From: Streptomyces sp. NBC_01689
Lineage (GTDB): Bacteria > Actinomycetota > Actinomycetes > Streptomycetales > Streptomycetaceae
Length of the DNA stretch: 64,000 nt
Assembly: GCF_036250675.1 (NCBI RefSeq)
Contig: NZ_CP109592.1
Location: 4,216,001-4,280,000 of the forward strand
Direction of reading: 5' to 3'
Under the pieces are notes generated by a model. The model was not told where the DNA came from and searched no databases. It worked only from the letters and a program-made list of their open reading frames with translations. This document shows positions 1 through 8,005 of this stretch, in pieces; the stretch's first letter is position 1, and every line of letters begins with the position of its first letter. A program made the translations under genes and the position numbers.

Positions 1-1264
1 CTGCTTCGGCCCCGCCGACCGGCGCATCCTGCTCGTCTCCAACAACGCGGCGACGCCGGAGACGACCCCCGCCGTGGACGAGATGCCCGGCTTCGGCCGG
101 CTGCGCGGCCGCTTCGACGAGGTCCTGTCGTGGAACGGGACGATCACGCCGTTCCACCCCGGGGGCTGGGCCCCGCGCCTCGACGACACCCCCCTGTGGG
201 AGCGGCATCTGCGGCTGGCCTGGAACCTCGGCGACGACGATATCGAGCTGGCCGTCGAATCGATCCAGGTCAACCCGGCTCTCGGGCTGGCCCAGATCTT
301 CACCGGCGCGCCCGTCACCGTGTACGCGGACGGCCTGATGAGCTACGGCCCCACCCGCAACAAGATCGACCCGCTGGTCGGCACCCGGGTGACCCGCCTG
401 CTCCACCTGGACCTGGTCCCCGGTCTGACCCCGCTGCTGCTGACCGAGTTCGGTGTCGAACCCGAGATCGTGCCGACGGACGCCTTCACGAAGGTGCTCG
501 CCGAACTCGTCGACACCGGCGACGACCTGCCGTCGGTGGACGAGCCGGCGCTGCTGCTCGGCCAGTACCTCTCCGCGCTCGGCATCCTCACCCCCGAGCA
601 GGAGGAGGACCTGCACGTACGGATGCTCAAGGGCGCCGTCGCGCTCGGTCACACCCGGGTCGTGTTCAAGCCGCACCCCACGGCGCCGGCCCGCTGGTCG
701 CGCGTCCTGGAGAAGGAGGCCGGAAAGCTCGACGTCGAGCTGACGGTGCTCGACACCCCCGTCCTCGCCGAGGTGCTGTACCAGCGCATGCGGCCCGCGC
801 TCGTCGTCGGCTGCTTCTCCACCGCGCTGTTCACCGCGTCCGCGCTCTACGGTCTGCCCGTCGCCCGGGTCGGCACCGACACGCTGCTGGACCGCCTGGT
901 GCCCTACGAGAACAGCAACCGCGTCCCGGTCACGATCGTGGACGCCCTGGTGCCGGAGCTGACCGACCGGGCGGCGGTCACCGAGCAGCGCGTCGGCATG
1001 ACCACGGAGACCCTGTCCGGGCTCGTACGGGCCGTGGGCTACGCGATGCAGCCGAAGATCCTGCCTGACCTGCGCCCGGCCGCCGAGCGCTATCTGACGC
1101 AGCACCTGGACACCCACACCTGGCGGTACTTCAAGCGCAAGCGGCTGACCTCGCTGGCGCTGCCCGGCGCGGTCCCGGCCCAGCTGGCCTTCCTGCCGCG
1201 CAACGCCACGGTCCGCCGGGTCGCGCGCAGGGCGCGCAGTCTGCGCCGGGCCGTACGGCGCTGA
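1..1264 (+). CDS. Alpha-2,8-polysialyltransferase-like glycosyltransferase, 5' truncated
   Basis: The gene enters from outside the window: the frame is open from base 2, so the first visible methionine at 74 is internal. The visible part (about 420 residues) carries the two marks expected of polysialyltransferase-fold enzymes: an acidic-Gly site in TVYADGLMSYG (near nt 319-350) and an HP motif in VFKPHPTAP (near nt 660-686), followed by GCFSTALFTASALYG, a likely sugar-nucleotide binding region. The C-terminus is Arg-rich with no membrane segment. Known family members move CMP-activated nonulosonic acids onto a growing polymer on the cytoplasmic side. Streptomyces walls can carry Kdn-type teichulosonic acids, so a wall-polymer role is a reasonable inference. 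It is followed by a strong terminator, then an acyltransferase and a methyltransferase. The exact donor sugar cannot be read from the sequence. Confidence 0.78.
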   Translation, partial: CFGPADRRILLVSNNAATPETTPAVDEMPGFGRLRGRFDEVLSWNGTITPFHPGGWAPRLDDTPLWERHLRLAWNLGDDDIELAVESIQVNPALGLAQIFTGAPVTVYADGLMSYGPTRNKIDPLVGTRVTRLLHLDLVPGLTPLLLTEFGVEPEIVPTDAFTKVLAELVDTGDDLPSVDEPALLLGQYLSALGILTPEQEEDLHVRMLKGAVALGHTRVVFKPHPTAPARWSRVLEKEAGKLDVELTVLDTPVLAEVLYQRMRPALVVGCFSTALFTASALYGLPVARVGTDTLLDRLVPYENSNRVPVTIVDALVPELTDRAAVTEQRVGMTTETLSGLVRAVGYAMQPKILPDLRPAAERYLTQHLDTHTWRYFKRKRLTSLALPGAVPAQLAFLPRNATVRRVARRARSLRRAVRR

Positions 1265-1289
1265 GCCTCCGCCTTTCCAGCGTGCCCGC

Positions 1290-1330
1290 GGGCGTGGGGG
1301 CCGGTTCACGACGAACCGGCCCCCACGCCC
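1290..1330 (+). terminator. Strong intrinsic-type hairpin after the polysialyltransferase gene
   Basis: A perfect 18-bp inverted repeat (1290-1307 pairing with 1313-1330) with a 5-nt loop starts 25 nt after the stop codon. There is no clear U-tract, as is usual for Streptomyces terminators. It separates the glycosyltransferase from the acyltransferase transcript. Confidence 0.8.
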
Positions 1331-1572
1331 GTTCCGCGTTCCCGCGCCGGAGGAATGCGTCCGTCGCCTCCTTCCACGGCCCCGTTCCCGTATCGGCCCT
1401 TGTCGGTGAATTCGGGAACCGCCGGGGAATCGGGGAACCGGAAGCGACGGGAGGGTGAACTCATGGAGTCCGGACGGGGAATCGTCACCTGGGCAATCGG
1501 ATGCATCCTGTGAATCGGACTAGCGTGCTGTGTGTAAGCCGCCAGCGTGAAAAGCCCGCGAAGAGGAATTCC

Positions 1573-2733
1573 GTGACCAACACCCCCCAGGACACGCGCG
1601 TGACGTCCGAGGGCCCGGCGATCCGTGCCGTCCTCCCGGCGCCCGACACCCGGCCGCCCGCGCGCACGAAGCCCCGGGAATCCCGTCTGCGGGCCCTGGA
1701 CGGACTGCGGCTGATCGCCGCGCTGATGGTGGCGGCGTACCACTACGGGGGCCGCGACGGCGAGGTCACCGAGGCCTGGGGCACCTCCCCGCGGCACCAG
1801 TTCCCCAGCCTGCACTCGTACTTCGCGTACGGCTGTCTCGGCGTCCAGATCTTCTTCGTGATCAGTGGCTTCGTGATCTGCATGAGCGGCTGGGGCCGGC
1901 CGCTCAGGTCGTTCTTCGCCTCCCGCGCGTCCCGGCTGCTGCCCGCCTACTGGGCCGCGGTGATCATCGTGACGGCCGTGTTCGCGCTGCCGGTGGTCGC
2001 GTACCAGACGGTCGGGCCGAGCGACGCCCTGCTGAACATGACGATGCTCCAGCAGCCGCTGGGGGTCGACCGGGTGCTGGGCGTCTGCTGGACGCTGTGG
2101 GCGGAGGTCCGGTTCTACGCGCTCTTCGCGCTCTGCATAGTCCTGCCCGGCGCCAACCGGCGGCGGGTCATCCTCTTCTGCGCGGGATGGACCCTGGCCG
2201 CGGCGATCGCCCAGACGGCGAACGAACCGCTCCTCAACACCGTCCTGATGCCGGAGTACGCCCCGTTCTTCATCGGCGGCGTCGGCCTGTACCTCCTGCA
2301 CCGCGACCGGCGTGACGCGTACGCCTGGGGCATCGTCGGCGTGAGCTGGCTGATCGGCCAGCACTACGCGGTGGACCGCCTGTGGCACGCGCCCAACCCC
2401 GAGTTCTTCTCCTACCGCACCTCGTTCGGCATCATCCTGGTCGTCACCCTCGGCTTCCTCGCCGTCGGCGCGATCGCGCTGGGCTACCTGAACTGGGCGA
2501 ACTGGCGCTGGCTGACGGTCGCCGGCGCCCTGACGTACCCCTTCTACCTGGTCCACGAGCACCTGGGATGGGTCGTCATCAAGGCCTACCACCGCACCCT
2601 GCACATCCCCGCGTACGGCGCCCTCCCGCTGACCGTCGTGACGATGCTGCTGCTGGCCTGGCTGCTCAACCGCTACGTGGAGAACCGGCTCACCCCGAAG
2701 CTCCGCGCGGTGCTGGCGAAGCCGCGGCCGTAG
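1573..2733 (+). CDS. Membrane-bound acyltransferase, acyltransferase-3 (OafA/YrhL) family
   Basis: The likely start is the GTG at 1573, preceded by AGAGGA, giving 386 residues (VTNTPQDTRV). An earlier in-frame start at 1501 lacks a ribosome site. The family signature opens the membrane domain: RALDGLRLIAALMVAAYHY with the conserved His, then LGVQIFFVISGFVI and RASRLLPAYW. About ten hydrophobic segments follow, ending in YVENRLTP near the C-terminus. These enzymes transfer acetyl or other acyl groups from cytoplasmic acyl-CoA onto sugars of surface polymers. Between a polysialyltransferase-like gene and a methyltransferase, acylation of a wall glycan is the natural guess, but the substrate is unknown. 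There is no C-terminal SGNH domain. Confidence 0.85.
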   Translation: MTNTPQDTRVTSEGPAIRAVLPAPDTRPPARTKPRESRLRALDGLRLIAALMVAAYHYGGRDGEVTEAWGTSPRHQFPSLHSYFAYGCLGVQIFFVISGFVICMSGWGRPLRSFFASRASRLLPAYWAAVIIVTAVFALPVVAYQTVGPSDALLNMTMLQQPLGVDRVLGVCWTLWAEVRFYALFALCIVLPGANRRRVILFCAGWTLAAAIAQTANEPLLNTVLMPEYAPFFIGGVGLYLLHRDRRDAYAWGIVGVSWLIGQHYAVDRLWHAPNPEFFSYRTSFGIILVVTLGFLAVGAIALGYLNWANWRWLTVAGALTYPFYLVHEHLGWVVIKAYHRTLHIPAYGALPLTVVTMLLLAWLLNRYVENRLTPKLRAVLAKPRP

Positions 2734-2917
2734 GAATACGTCCCGGACCCCCGGAAAGAACCCCCTGAACAGTGGGAGTTCGCCCGCTGTTCATCTCCCC
2801 GCGGGTTCGGCGGAAAGGCCGCGGGCAGGCGCCGCAGAGGCATTGACCGAGTCATGGGCGTCTCATAGGTTCCGGGGCGCCCGCTCGCCCCGTCCGCGCA
2901 AGGGAGCGCCTTCTCTC

Positions 2918-3874
2918 ATGACCGCCGCACCGAACACGACCAGGCCGCCCCGCCGTCTCGAGGACGTCCCCGGGTGGTTCCCCGTTCTCGACCAGATGCT
3001 CTTCGAGTGGTTCCTGGACCGGCAGGAGTCCGCCGGCACCCGGGGCGACCTGCTGGAGGTCGGCGTGTACATGGGCAAGAGCGCGATCTTCCTCGGGAAC
3101 CACCTGGGCGAGGGCGAGCGGTACACGGTGTGCGACCTCTTCGAGGGCGACGCCCCGGACGGTGCCAACCGCGCGGAGTCGACGAAGTCCTACAGCAGGC
3201 TCACACGGAAGGCCTTCGAGGAGAACTACCTCGCCTTCCACGACGAGCTGCCGCGCGTCCTGCCGGGCCCGAGCTCGCTGGTCCCGGCCGAGGTGGCCCC
3301 CCGGTCCTGCCGGTTCGTCCACATCGACGCCTCCCATCTCTACGAGCACGTCCACGGGGACATCGGCGCGGCCCGCGACGCCCTGCTGCCCGGCGGCGTC
3401 GTCGTCCTGGACGACTTCCGCTCGGAGCACACGCCCGGTGTCTCGATAGCCGCCTGGGAGGCCGTGCTCAACCGCGGCCTGCGCCCCGTCTGTCTCAGCA
3501 CCCAGAAGCTGTACGGGACCTGGGACGACCCCGAGGAGGTCCAGGAGGCGCTGCTGGCCTCGGTGCGGGAGCGGGACGACTGCCACCTCAGCGTGCAGTA
3601 CGCGGCCGGCCACCGCATCGTCCGGCTCAAGTCCAAGAACATGCAGGCCCCGCCCTTCCCGCCGTCCCGGCACGCCGGGGAGGACCTCGGCGCGGCGGAC
3701 ACCGAGGAGTCCGCGGGGCGTCCGTCCGGAGCGGCCTCCGCGCACTCCCGGCCGGGCCCGCGCCGCACCCGCACCCGCACCCGCACCCGGCGGATCGCCG
3801 CCGACCTGCTGCCGCCCGTCCTCACCCGCGCCCTCCGCAACGCCCGCACCGCCCGGCGCGCGGCGGCACGCTGA
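2918..3874 (+). CDS. Class I SAM-dependent methyltransferase (TylF/Methyltransf_24-like)
   Basis: The ATG at 2918 follows AAGGGAGC and gives 318 residues; the frame is open further upstream but without a better start. The fold shows the SAM-binding strand LLEVGVYMGKSAIFL, the acidic turn YTVCDLFEG, the strand CRFVHIDASHLYEHVHGDI and the segment GGVVVLDDF, as in macrocin O-methyltransferase-like proteins. The last 75 or so residues are predicted disordered and very basic, with an Arg-Thr repeat from a CGCACC tandem repeat (3764-3787), then IAADLLPPVLTRALRNA, which may be an amphipathic helix. The acceptor is not identifiable. Lying just after the glycosyltransferase and acyltransferase genes, it may methylate a surface-glycan sugar. 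Confidence 0.8.
   Translation: MTAAPNTTRPPRRLEDVPGWFPVLDQMLFEWFLDRQESAGTRGDLLEVGVYMGKSAIFLGNHLGEGERYTVCDLFEGDAPDGANRAESTKSYSRLTRKAFEENYLAFHDELPRVLPGPSSLVPAEVAPRSCRFVHIDASHLYEHVHGDIGAARDALLPGGVVVLDDFRSEHTPGVSIAAWEAVLNRGLRPVCLSTQKLYGTWDDPEEVQEALLASVRERDDCHLSVQYAAGHRIVRLKSKNMQAPPFPPSRHAGEDLGAADTEESAGRPSGAASAHSRPGPRRTRTRTRTRRIAADLLPPVLTRALRNARTARRAAAR
3764..3787. repeat. CGCACC hexanucleotide tandem repeat, 4 copies
   Basis: Four perfect copies of CGCACC lie inside the methyltransferase gene and encode an alternating Arg-Thr tract. Copy-number change would keep frame. Confidence 0.85.
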
Positions 3875-3894
3875 CGCGGCTGACGCGGCCCGCG

Positions 3895-3922
3895 CCGGCC
3901 GTCCGCCGCGAGGGGCGGCCGG
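3895..3922. terminator. Probable bidirectional hairpin between convergent genes
   Basis: CCGGCC (3895-3900) and GGCCGG (3917-3922) form the base of an imperfect hairpin between the methyltransferase stop and the stop of the opposing TetR gene. Confidence 0.4.
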
Positions 3923-3934
3923 TCCCCGCACCGC

Positions 3935-4594
3935 TCAGTCGACGCCGTACCGCGCCGCGATGCCCGTGATCAACAGGGCCAGGCCCTCCTCGAAGTGCCG
4001 CCCGTAGTCCTCGAAGATCTCCGCGCCCGCCGCTGCCGACAGGGGGAAGTCGGCCATGCGGCGGGCGCGTTCCTGCACGTCGTAGCCCTCGCGTCGCTCG
4101 CCCGGCAGCGGCTGGACGCCCTGCTCCTCGGTGACGAAGCCGATCGTGTAGAGGTACGTGGTGGACGTCGCGCGGACCGCCTGGGCGAGGGTGAATCCCT
4201 CCTCGGTGAAGAGCGTCAGCGTCCGCTCCATCTCGACGGCGTGCAGCGTGCCGGTGAACCGTGAGCCGGAGAAGACCTTCGCGCCGTCGCGGTAGCTCAG
4301 CAGCGCCGCGCGCAGCCCGCGGCCGGTGGCGAGCAGCCGCTCCCGCCAGCCGTCGCCCGGAGCCACCGCCGCGTCCTCGGCCATCCGCCGGTACATCTCG
4401 GTGGCCATCTCGTCGAGCAGTTCCTGCTTGTTCTTGAAGTGCCAGTACAGCGCGGGCGCCTGGACGTCCAGCTCCTTGGCGATGGCCCGGAGGGTGAGGC
4501 CGTCCAGGCCCGTCTCGTTGAGCAGCCGCAGGGCGGTCCCGACGACCTGCCTCTTGTCCAGCTTGGGGGAGCGCTGGGGTCTCTGAGTAGCCAC
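3935..4594 (-). CDS. TetR family regulator with TetR-type (TetR_C) C-terminal domain
   Basis: Starts at a GTG and encodes 219 residues. The N-terminal helix-turn-helix reads LDKRQVVGTALRLLNETGLDGLTLRAIAKELDVQ (split here for length) followed by APALYWHFKNKQELLDEM, the classic TetR DNA-reading helix and anchor. The C-terminal half resembles the tetracycline-repressor ligand domain class rather than AcrR. It is divergent from a flavin monooxygenase with only 38-74 bp between starts, and two TTAAC-3-GTTAA palindromes sit in that gap. The expected role is repression of both itself and the monooxygenase, relieved by the monooxygenase's substrate or a related compound. The ligand is unknown. Confidence 0.88.
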   Translation of the reverse strand: MATQRPQRSPKLDKRQVVGTALRLLNETGLDGLTLRAIAKELDVQAPALYWHFKNKQELLDEMATEMYRRMAEDAAVAPGDGWRERLLATGRGLRAALLSYRDGAKVFSGSRFTGTLHAVEMERTLTLFTEEGFTLAQAVRATSTTYLYTIGFVTEEQGVQPLPGERREGYDVQERARRMADFPLSAAAGAEIFEDYGRHFEEGLALLITGIAARYGVD

Positions 4595-4596
4595 GC

Positions 4597-4626
4597 TTGA
4601 CAGTTTAACGCCGTTAAGGGCATGCT
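4597..4626 (+). promoter_or_regulatory. Candidate promoter of the flavin monooxygenase
   Basis: TTGACA at 4597-4602 is a perfect -35 hexamer. An 18-bp spacer leads to CATGCT (4621-4626), a weak -10. Transcription would begin near 4633, at or next to the first in-frame ATG. The operator 4604-4618 fills the spacer, so repressor binding would block polymerase. Confidence 0.5.
4604..4618. promoter_or_regulatory. TetR operator candidate 1
   Basis: TTTAACGCCGTTAAG is an inverted repeat with a 3-bp centre and one mismatch at the outer pair. It shares its arms with a second site 35 bp downstream. Such paired palindromes between a TetR gene and a divergent target are typical repressor sites. Confidence 0.7.
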
Positions 4627-4632
4627 CGCGGC

Positions 4633-6111
4633 ATGGAACTTAACAACGTTAAGGAGACGTCGGGGGACATGGCCACGGACAGCGGGACCGAGGTGGACGT
4701 ACTCGTCGTCGGCGCCGGACCGACCGGCCTCGCCCTCGGCATCGACCTGGCCCGGCGCGGAGTGGACGCGCTGATCGTCGAGCGGGCCGACGGCCTGTTC
4801 CCCGGCTCGCGCGGCAAGGGCATCCAGCCGCGCACGATGGAGGTCTTCGACGACCTCGGCGTCCTCGACGCGATCCGCGCGGCGGGCGGCGACTACCCGG
4901 TGGGCATGATCTGGCAGGACGGCCGCCGGGCCGGTGAACACGTGATGTTCGACCCGGCCGGGACGACGGAGGACTCGCCGTACACCGCGCCGTGGATGGT
5001 GCCGCAGTGGCGTACGCAGGAGATCCTGTTCGCGCGGCTGGAGGAGTCCGGGGGGCGGGTCGCCTTCGGCCGGGAGGTCGTCGGGGTCGCGCAGGACGAG
5101 GACGGGGTGACCGTGGAGTTCGCCTCGGGCGCACCGGTCCGAGCCCGGTACGCCGTCGCCGCGGACGGCGGCCGCTCCGCGGTGCGGCGGGCGCTCGGCA
5201 TCCCCATGACCGGAGAGACCGTCGACCCCTCTCCGATGCTGGTCGCGGACGTACGGATCACCGGGCTCGACCGCGACAACTGGCACGTCTTCCCGCCGCG
5301 CGAGGACACCGGCGGCTTCCTGGCGATCTGCCCGCTGGCCGGCACGGAGGACTTCCAGCTCACGGCGCAGTTCCCGGAGGGCACCGCCGTCGACCTCTCC
5401 CCCGACGGCGTCCGCCGGACCGTCGCCGAGCGCTCCCATCTCCCCGCCGAGGCCGTGACCGAGGTGCGCTGGGCCTCCGACTTCCGGCCGCGCGCCGCGC
5501 TGGCGGACCGCTTCCGCGCCGGACGGGTCTTCCTCGCCGGGGACGCGGCGCACGTCCACTCACCGGCCGGCGGCCAGGGCCTCAACACCAGCGTCCAGGA
5601 CGCCTACAACCTGGGCTGGAAGCTCGGCGCCGTGCTGGGCGGCGACGCTCCGGAGTCCCTTCTCGACACCTACGAGGAGGAACGGCTGCCGGTCGCCGCC
5701 GGCATGCTGGGCCTGTCCACCCGGGTGCACCGCGGCGAGGTCCGGCGCGGCGAGGCGACCCGCCAACTGGGCCTCGGCTACCGCGGTTCCTCCCTCGCGG
5801 TGGAGACCCGTGCGGACCTGCCGGGGAAGGCCCTGCGGGCGGGCGACCGCGCCCCCGACGGAACCGTGGCGGGCGTCCGGCTCTTCGACCTGTTCAGGGG
5901 ACCGCACTGGACGCTGCTCGCCGTCGGCACGGCGGACGGGCCGCCCTCCCTCCCCGGCGTCCGTACGGCCAGGATCGCGCCGTACGACAGGTACGGGTCC
6001 GGCGTCTTCCTCGTCCGCCCCGACGGCTACGTGGGATGGGCGGGCACCGGCGCGCGGGACCTGTCCCGGTACACGGACCGGGTGGGGCTGACGGCCGGCC
6101 GGGAGCGGTGA
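4633..6111 (+). CDS. FAD-dependent aromatic monooxygenase (PheA/TfdB class, group A)
   Basis: The protein has 492 residues if started at ATG 4633, or 480 from ATG 4669. The Rossmann motif VLVVGAGPTGLALGIDLARRG is followed by the ribose-binding ERA and, late, the second FAD motif FLAGDAAHVHSPAGGQGLN, which also contacts substrate. A DG-type motif (YAVAADGGRSAVRRAL) lies mid-protein. The C-terminal extension after residue about 390 resembles the short thioredoxin-like tail of aklavinone- or rifampicin-monooxygenase-type enzymes. These use NAD(P)H and O2 to hydroxylate aromatic rings, in polyketide tailoring or in inactivating an antibiotic. A TetR repressor transcribed away from it suggests induction by the compound it attacks. 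Start choice is open: 4633 would be leaderless, while 4669 has AAGGAG 12 nt upstream, overlapping operator 2. Confidence 0.87.
   Translation: MELNNVKETSGDMATDSGTEVDVLVVGAGPTGLALGIDLARRGVDALIVERADGLFPGSRGKGIQPRTMEVFDDLGVLDAIRAAGGDYPVGMIWQDGRRAGEHVMFDPAGTTEDSPYTAPWMVPQWRTQEILFARLEESGGRVAFGREVVGVAQDEDGVTVEFASGAPVRARYAVAADGGRSAVRRALGIPMTGETVDPSPMLVADVRITGLDRDNWHVFPPREDTGGFLAICPLAGTEDFQLTAQFPEGTAVDLSPDGVRRTVAERSHLPAEAVTEVRWASDFRPRAALADRFRAGRVFLAGDAAHVHSPAGGQGLNTSVQDAYNLGWKLGAVLGGDAPESLLDTYEEERLPVAAGMLGLSTRVHRGEVRRGEATRQLGLGYRGSSLAVETRADLPGKALRAGDRAPDGTVAGVRLFDLFRGPHWTLLAVGTADGPPSLPGVRTARIAPYDRYGSGVFLVRPDGYVGWAGTGARDLSRYTDRVGLTAGRER
4639..4653. promoter_or_regulatory. TetR operator candidate 2
   Basis: CTTAACAACGTTAAG is a perfect 15-bp palindrome with a 3-bp centre. 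It overlaps the first codons or 5' leader of the monooxygenase and the AAGGAG ribosome site. Confidence 0.75.
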
Positions 6112-6260
6112 CGGCGGAGACGGTGCGGACGGTGGGGGCACTGGGGCGGTGGGGGCGGTGACGGTGGCGGTGCCGGGTCGCGGAGTCCTCCTCCGTACCC
6201 GTCCGCCTCCCCCGCAAAAATCAGTGGCTCTCGCGTGGTCGCGCTGCGATCATCGGACCG

Positions 6261-7046
6261 ATGCTCACACTTGAGGACGATCTCGGCCGCCTTTCCTACC
6301 TCGTCACCGGAGACGGACCACCCGTCGTGCTCGTGCACGCCGGTGTCGCCGACCACCGCATGTGGGACGAGGTGTGGCCCGGCCTGGCGGAACGGCACAC
6401 CGTCATCCGGTACGACCTGCGCGGCTTCGGCGAGTCCGCGCCACCGTCCGGCCCGTTCCGGGAGACGGACGACCTCCGCCGCCTCCTCGACCACCTCGGT
6501 CACGAACGGGTCCGGCTCGTCGGCGCCTCCTGGGGCGGCCGGGTGGCCCTGGACTTCGTCCTCGCCCACCCGGACCGGGTGCACTCGCTGGCGGTGTTCT
6601 CCCCTCCGTGGCGCGGGTACGACTGGTCCGCCGACATGATCGCGTACGACGAGAAGGAGACCGCGGCCCTGGCCGCCGGTGACCTCGACGCCGCCGTCCA
6701 GGTCAACCTGGACATGTGGCTGCGCGGACCGTCCCGGACCTGGGAGGACGTCGCCGCCGGACTGGCCGACCGCCTCCGCGGCCCGCTCCGGACGTCACTG
6801 GAGAACCAGGACGTCGTGGGAACGCACTCCCAGGGCCCCGCCGCCGGCGACCTCGCGGCCGTCCCGGTCCCCACACTCGTCGGCGTCGGCAAGCTCGACA
6901 TCGAGGACTTCCAGGACATCGCCCGCCGCTACGCGGCCGAGATCCCCGACGCCACCCTCGTCGAGTTCGCCACCGCGGCTCACCTCATCGCGCTGGACGC
7001 ACCCGCCGAACTCACCGCGCTGCTCGTCCCGTTCCTCGCCCGCTGA
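6261..7046 (+). CDS. Alpha/beta hydrolase
   Basis: A 261-residue protein with the standard alpha/beta hydrolase layout. It has an oxyanion strand VVLVHAGVADHRMWDEVWPGLAERH, then YDLRGFGESAPP, the nucleophile elbow VGASWGGRVAL with Ser in G-x-S-x-G, an acid position in PTLVGVGKLDIEDF, and a C-terminal catalytic His in TAAHLIALDAPAEL. It has no signal peptide, so it is cytoplasmic. The usual HG oxyanion motif is HAG here. No ribosome site is obvious, so the ATG may be near the transcript start. Specificity (esterase, lactonase, C-C hydrolase) cannot be told. The preceding gene is a ring-hydroxylating flavoenzyme, but 149 bp separate them and co-transcription is uncertain. Confidence 0.87.
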   Translation: MLTLEDDLGRLSYLVTGDGPPVVLVHAGVADHRMWDEVWPGLAERHTVIRYDLRGFGESAPPSGPFRETDDLRRLLDHLGHERVRLVGASWGGRVALDFVLAHPDRVHSLAVFSPPWRGYDWSADMIAYDEKETAALAAGDLDAAVQVNLDMWLRGPSRTWEDVAAGLADRLRGPLRTSLENQDVVGTHSQGPAAGDLAAVPVPTLVGVGKLDIEDFQDIARRYAAEIPDATLVEFATAAHLIALDAPAELTALLVPFLAR

Positions 7047-7105
7047 GCGGCGTGCGCCACGTGCGCGCCACTCCCGTGTCCCCGGCGCGACGCGGGCACG
7101 GCGGT

Positions 7106-7131
7106 GGCGGCCCGGCGAGGCCGGGGCCGCC
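7106..7131. terminator. Bidirectional hairpin between convergent hydrolase and exporter genes
   Basis: GGCGGCCCGGC, loop GAG, GCCGGGGCCGCC forms a near-perfect 11-12 bp stem with one bulge, midway between two converging stop codons. Confidence 0.65.
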
Positions 7132-7139
7132 CCGCGGCA

Positions 7140-7790
7140 CTACGCGCTGGCGAGCGTCAGCTTGACGGCGAAGCCGAGGAAGAGGGCGCCCGCCGCGGTG
7201 GTGGCGCCCGCGGACAGCCGCCGGCGCCGCCGGAAGGCCTCCGCGAGCCGCGTCCCGCTGAAGATCAGCGCCGTGAGGTAGAGGAAGCTCGCGAGCTGGG
7301 CGAAGGCTCCCAGCACGATGAAGGACAGGGCCGGGTAGGCGTACCCGGGATCCACGAACTGCACGAAGAAGGCGATGAAGAACAGGATCGCCTTCGGGTT
7401 GAAGAGGCTGATGACCAGCGCCCGACGGTAGGGCCGCTCCTCGGCGGCCGACGCCTCGGGGACCTCCTCCTCGACCCGCTGCCGCCGGGTGCGCCACATC
7501 GCCCGCGCGGACCGCAGCATCCCGAACGCCAGCCACGTCAGGTATCCCGCCCCGGCGTACTTCACGATCCCGAAGAGCACGGCGTTGCCCTGCAGCAGCG
7601 AGGCGACACCGGCCGCCGACAGCGTCATCAGCACCGTGTCCCCGCACCACACGCCCGCGGCGGCCGTGTACCCGGCGCGCACACCGCGCCGGGCGGCGAC
7701 GGACAGCACGTAGAGCGAGTTGGGCCCGGGGAGCAGGACGATCAGGACGAGGCCCGCCAGGTAGGTGGGAAGGTCGATGACACCAAGCAT
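7140..7790 (-). CDS. leuE: LysE/RhtB family amino-acid exporter, LeuE-like
   Basis: The ATG at 7790 gives 216 residues beginning MLGVIDLPTYLAG, which lines up with the start of E. coli LeuE; an earlier GTG at 7820 adds ten residues. The protein follows LeuE closely: VLIVLLPGPNSLYVLSVAARRG, AGVWCGDTVLMTLSAAGVASL, then RALVISLFNPKAILFFIAFFVQFVDPG and a final segment near LFLGFAVKLTLAS. Six hydrophobic segments are expected. The family exports hydrophobic amino acids such as leucine, driven by the proton gradient. It converges with the hydrolase gene and is transcribed alone. Assignment to the LeuE subgroup rests on remembered sequence similarity. Confidence 0.85.
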   Translation of the reverse strand: MLGVIDLPTYLAGLVLIVLLPGPNSLYVLSVAARRGVRAGYTAAAGVWCGDTVLMTLSAAGVASLLQGNAVLFGIVKYAGAGYLTWLAFGMLRSARAMWRTRRQRVEEEVPEASAAEERPYRRALVISLFNPKAILFFIAFFVQFVDPGYAYPALSFIVLGAFAQLASFLYLTALIFSGTRLAEAFRRRRRLSAGATTAAGALFLGFAVKLTLASA

Positions 7791-8005
7791 GAGGAGGAGT
7801 CTCGCACGGGGGTACGACACTCCGCGTCCCCGTCTCGCGGTTCAGTCACCGCAGAGGAGCGTGCCCACGGGGCGTTCGAGGGTGACGCCGCCGGACTCCG
7901 GGACCGGGACCCGCGGACCCCGTCCGGAGCTCCCGGGGGCCAGGCGTTCTCACCCGCGCGAAGGAACCGCCGGGCACGGAATCACCGAGCAAGAAGTCGC
8001 CGAAC

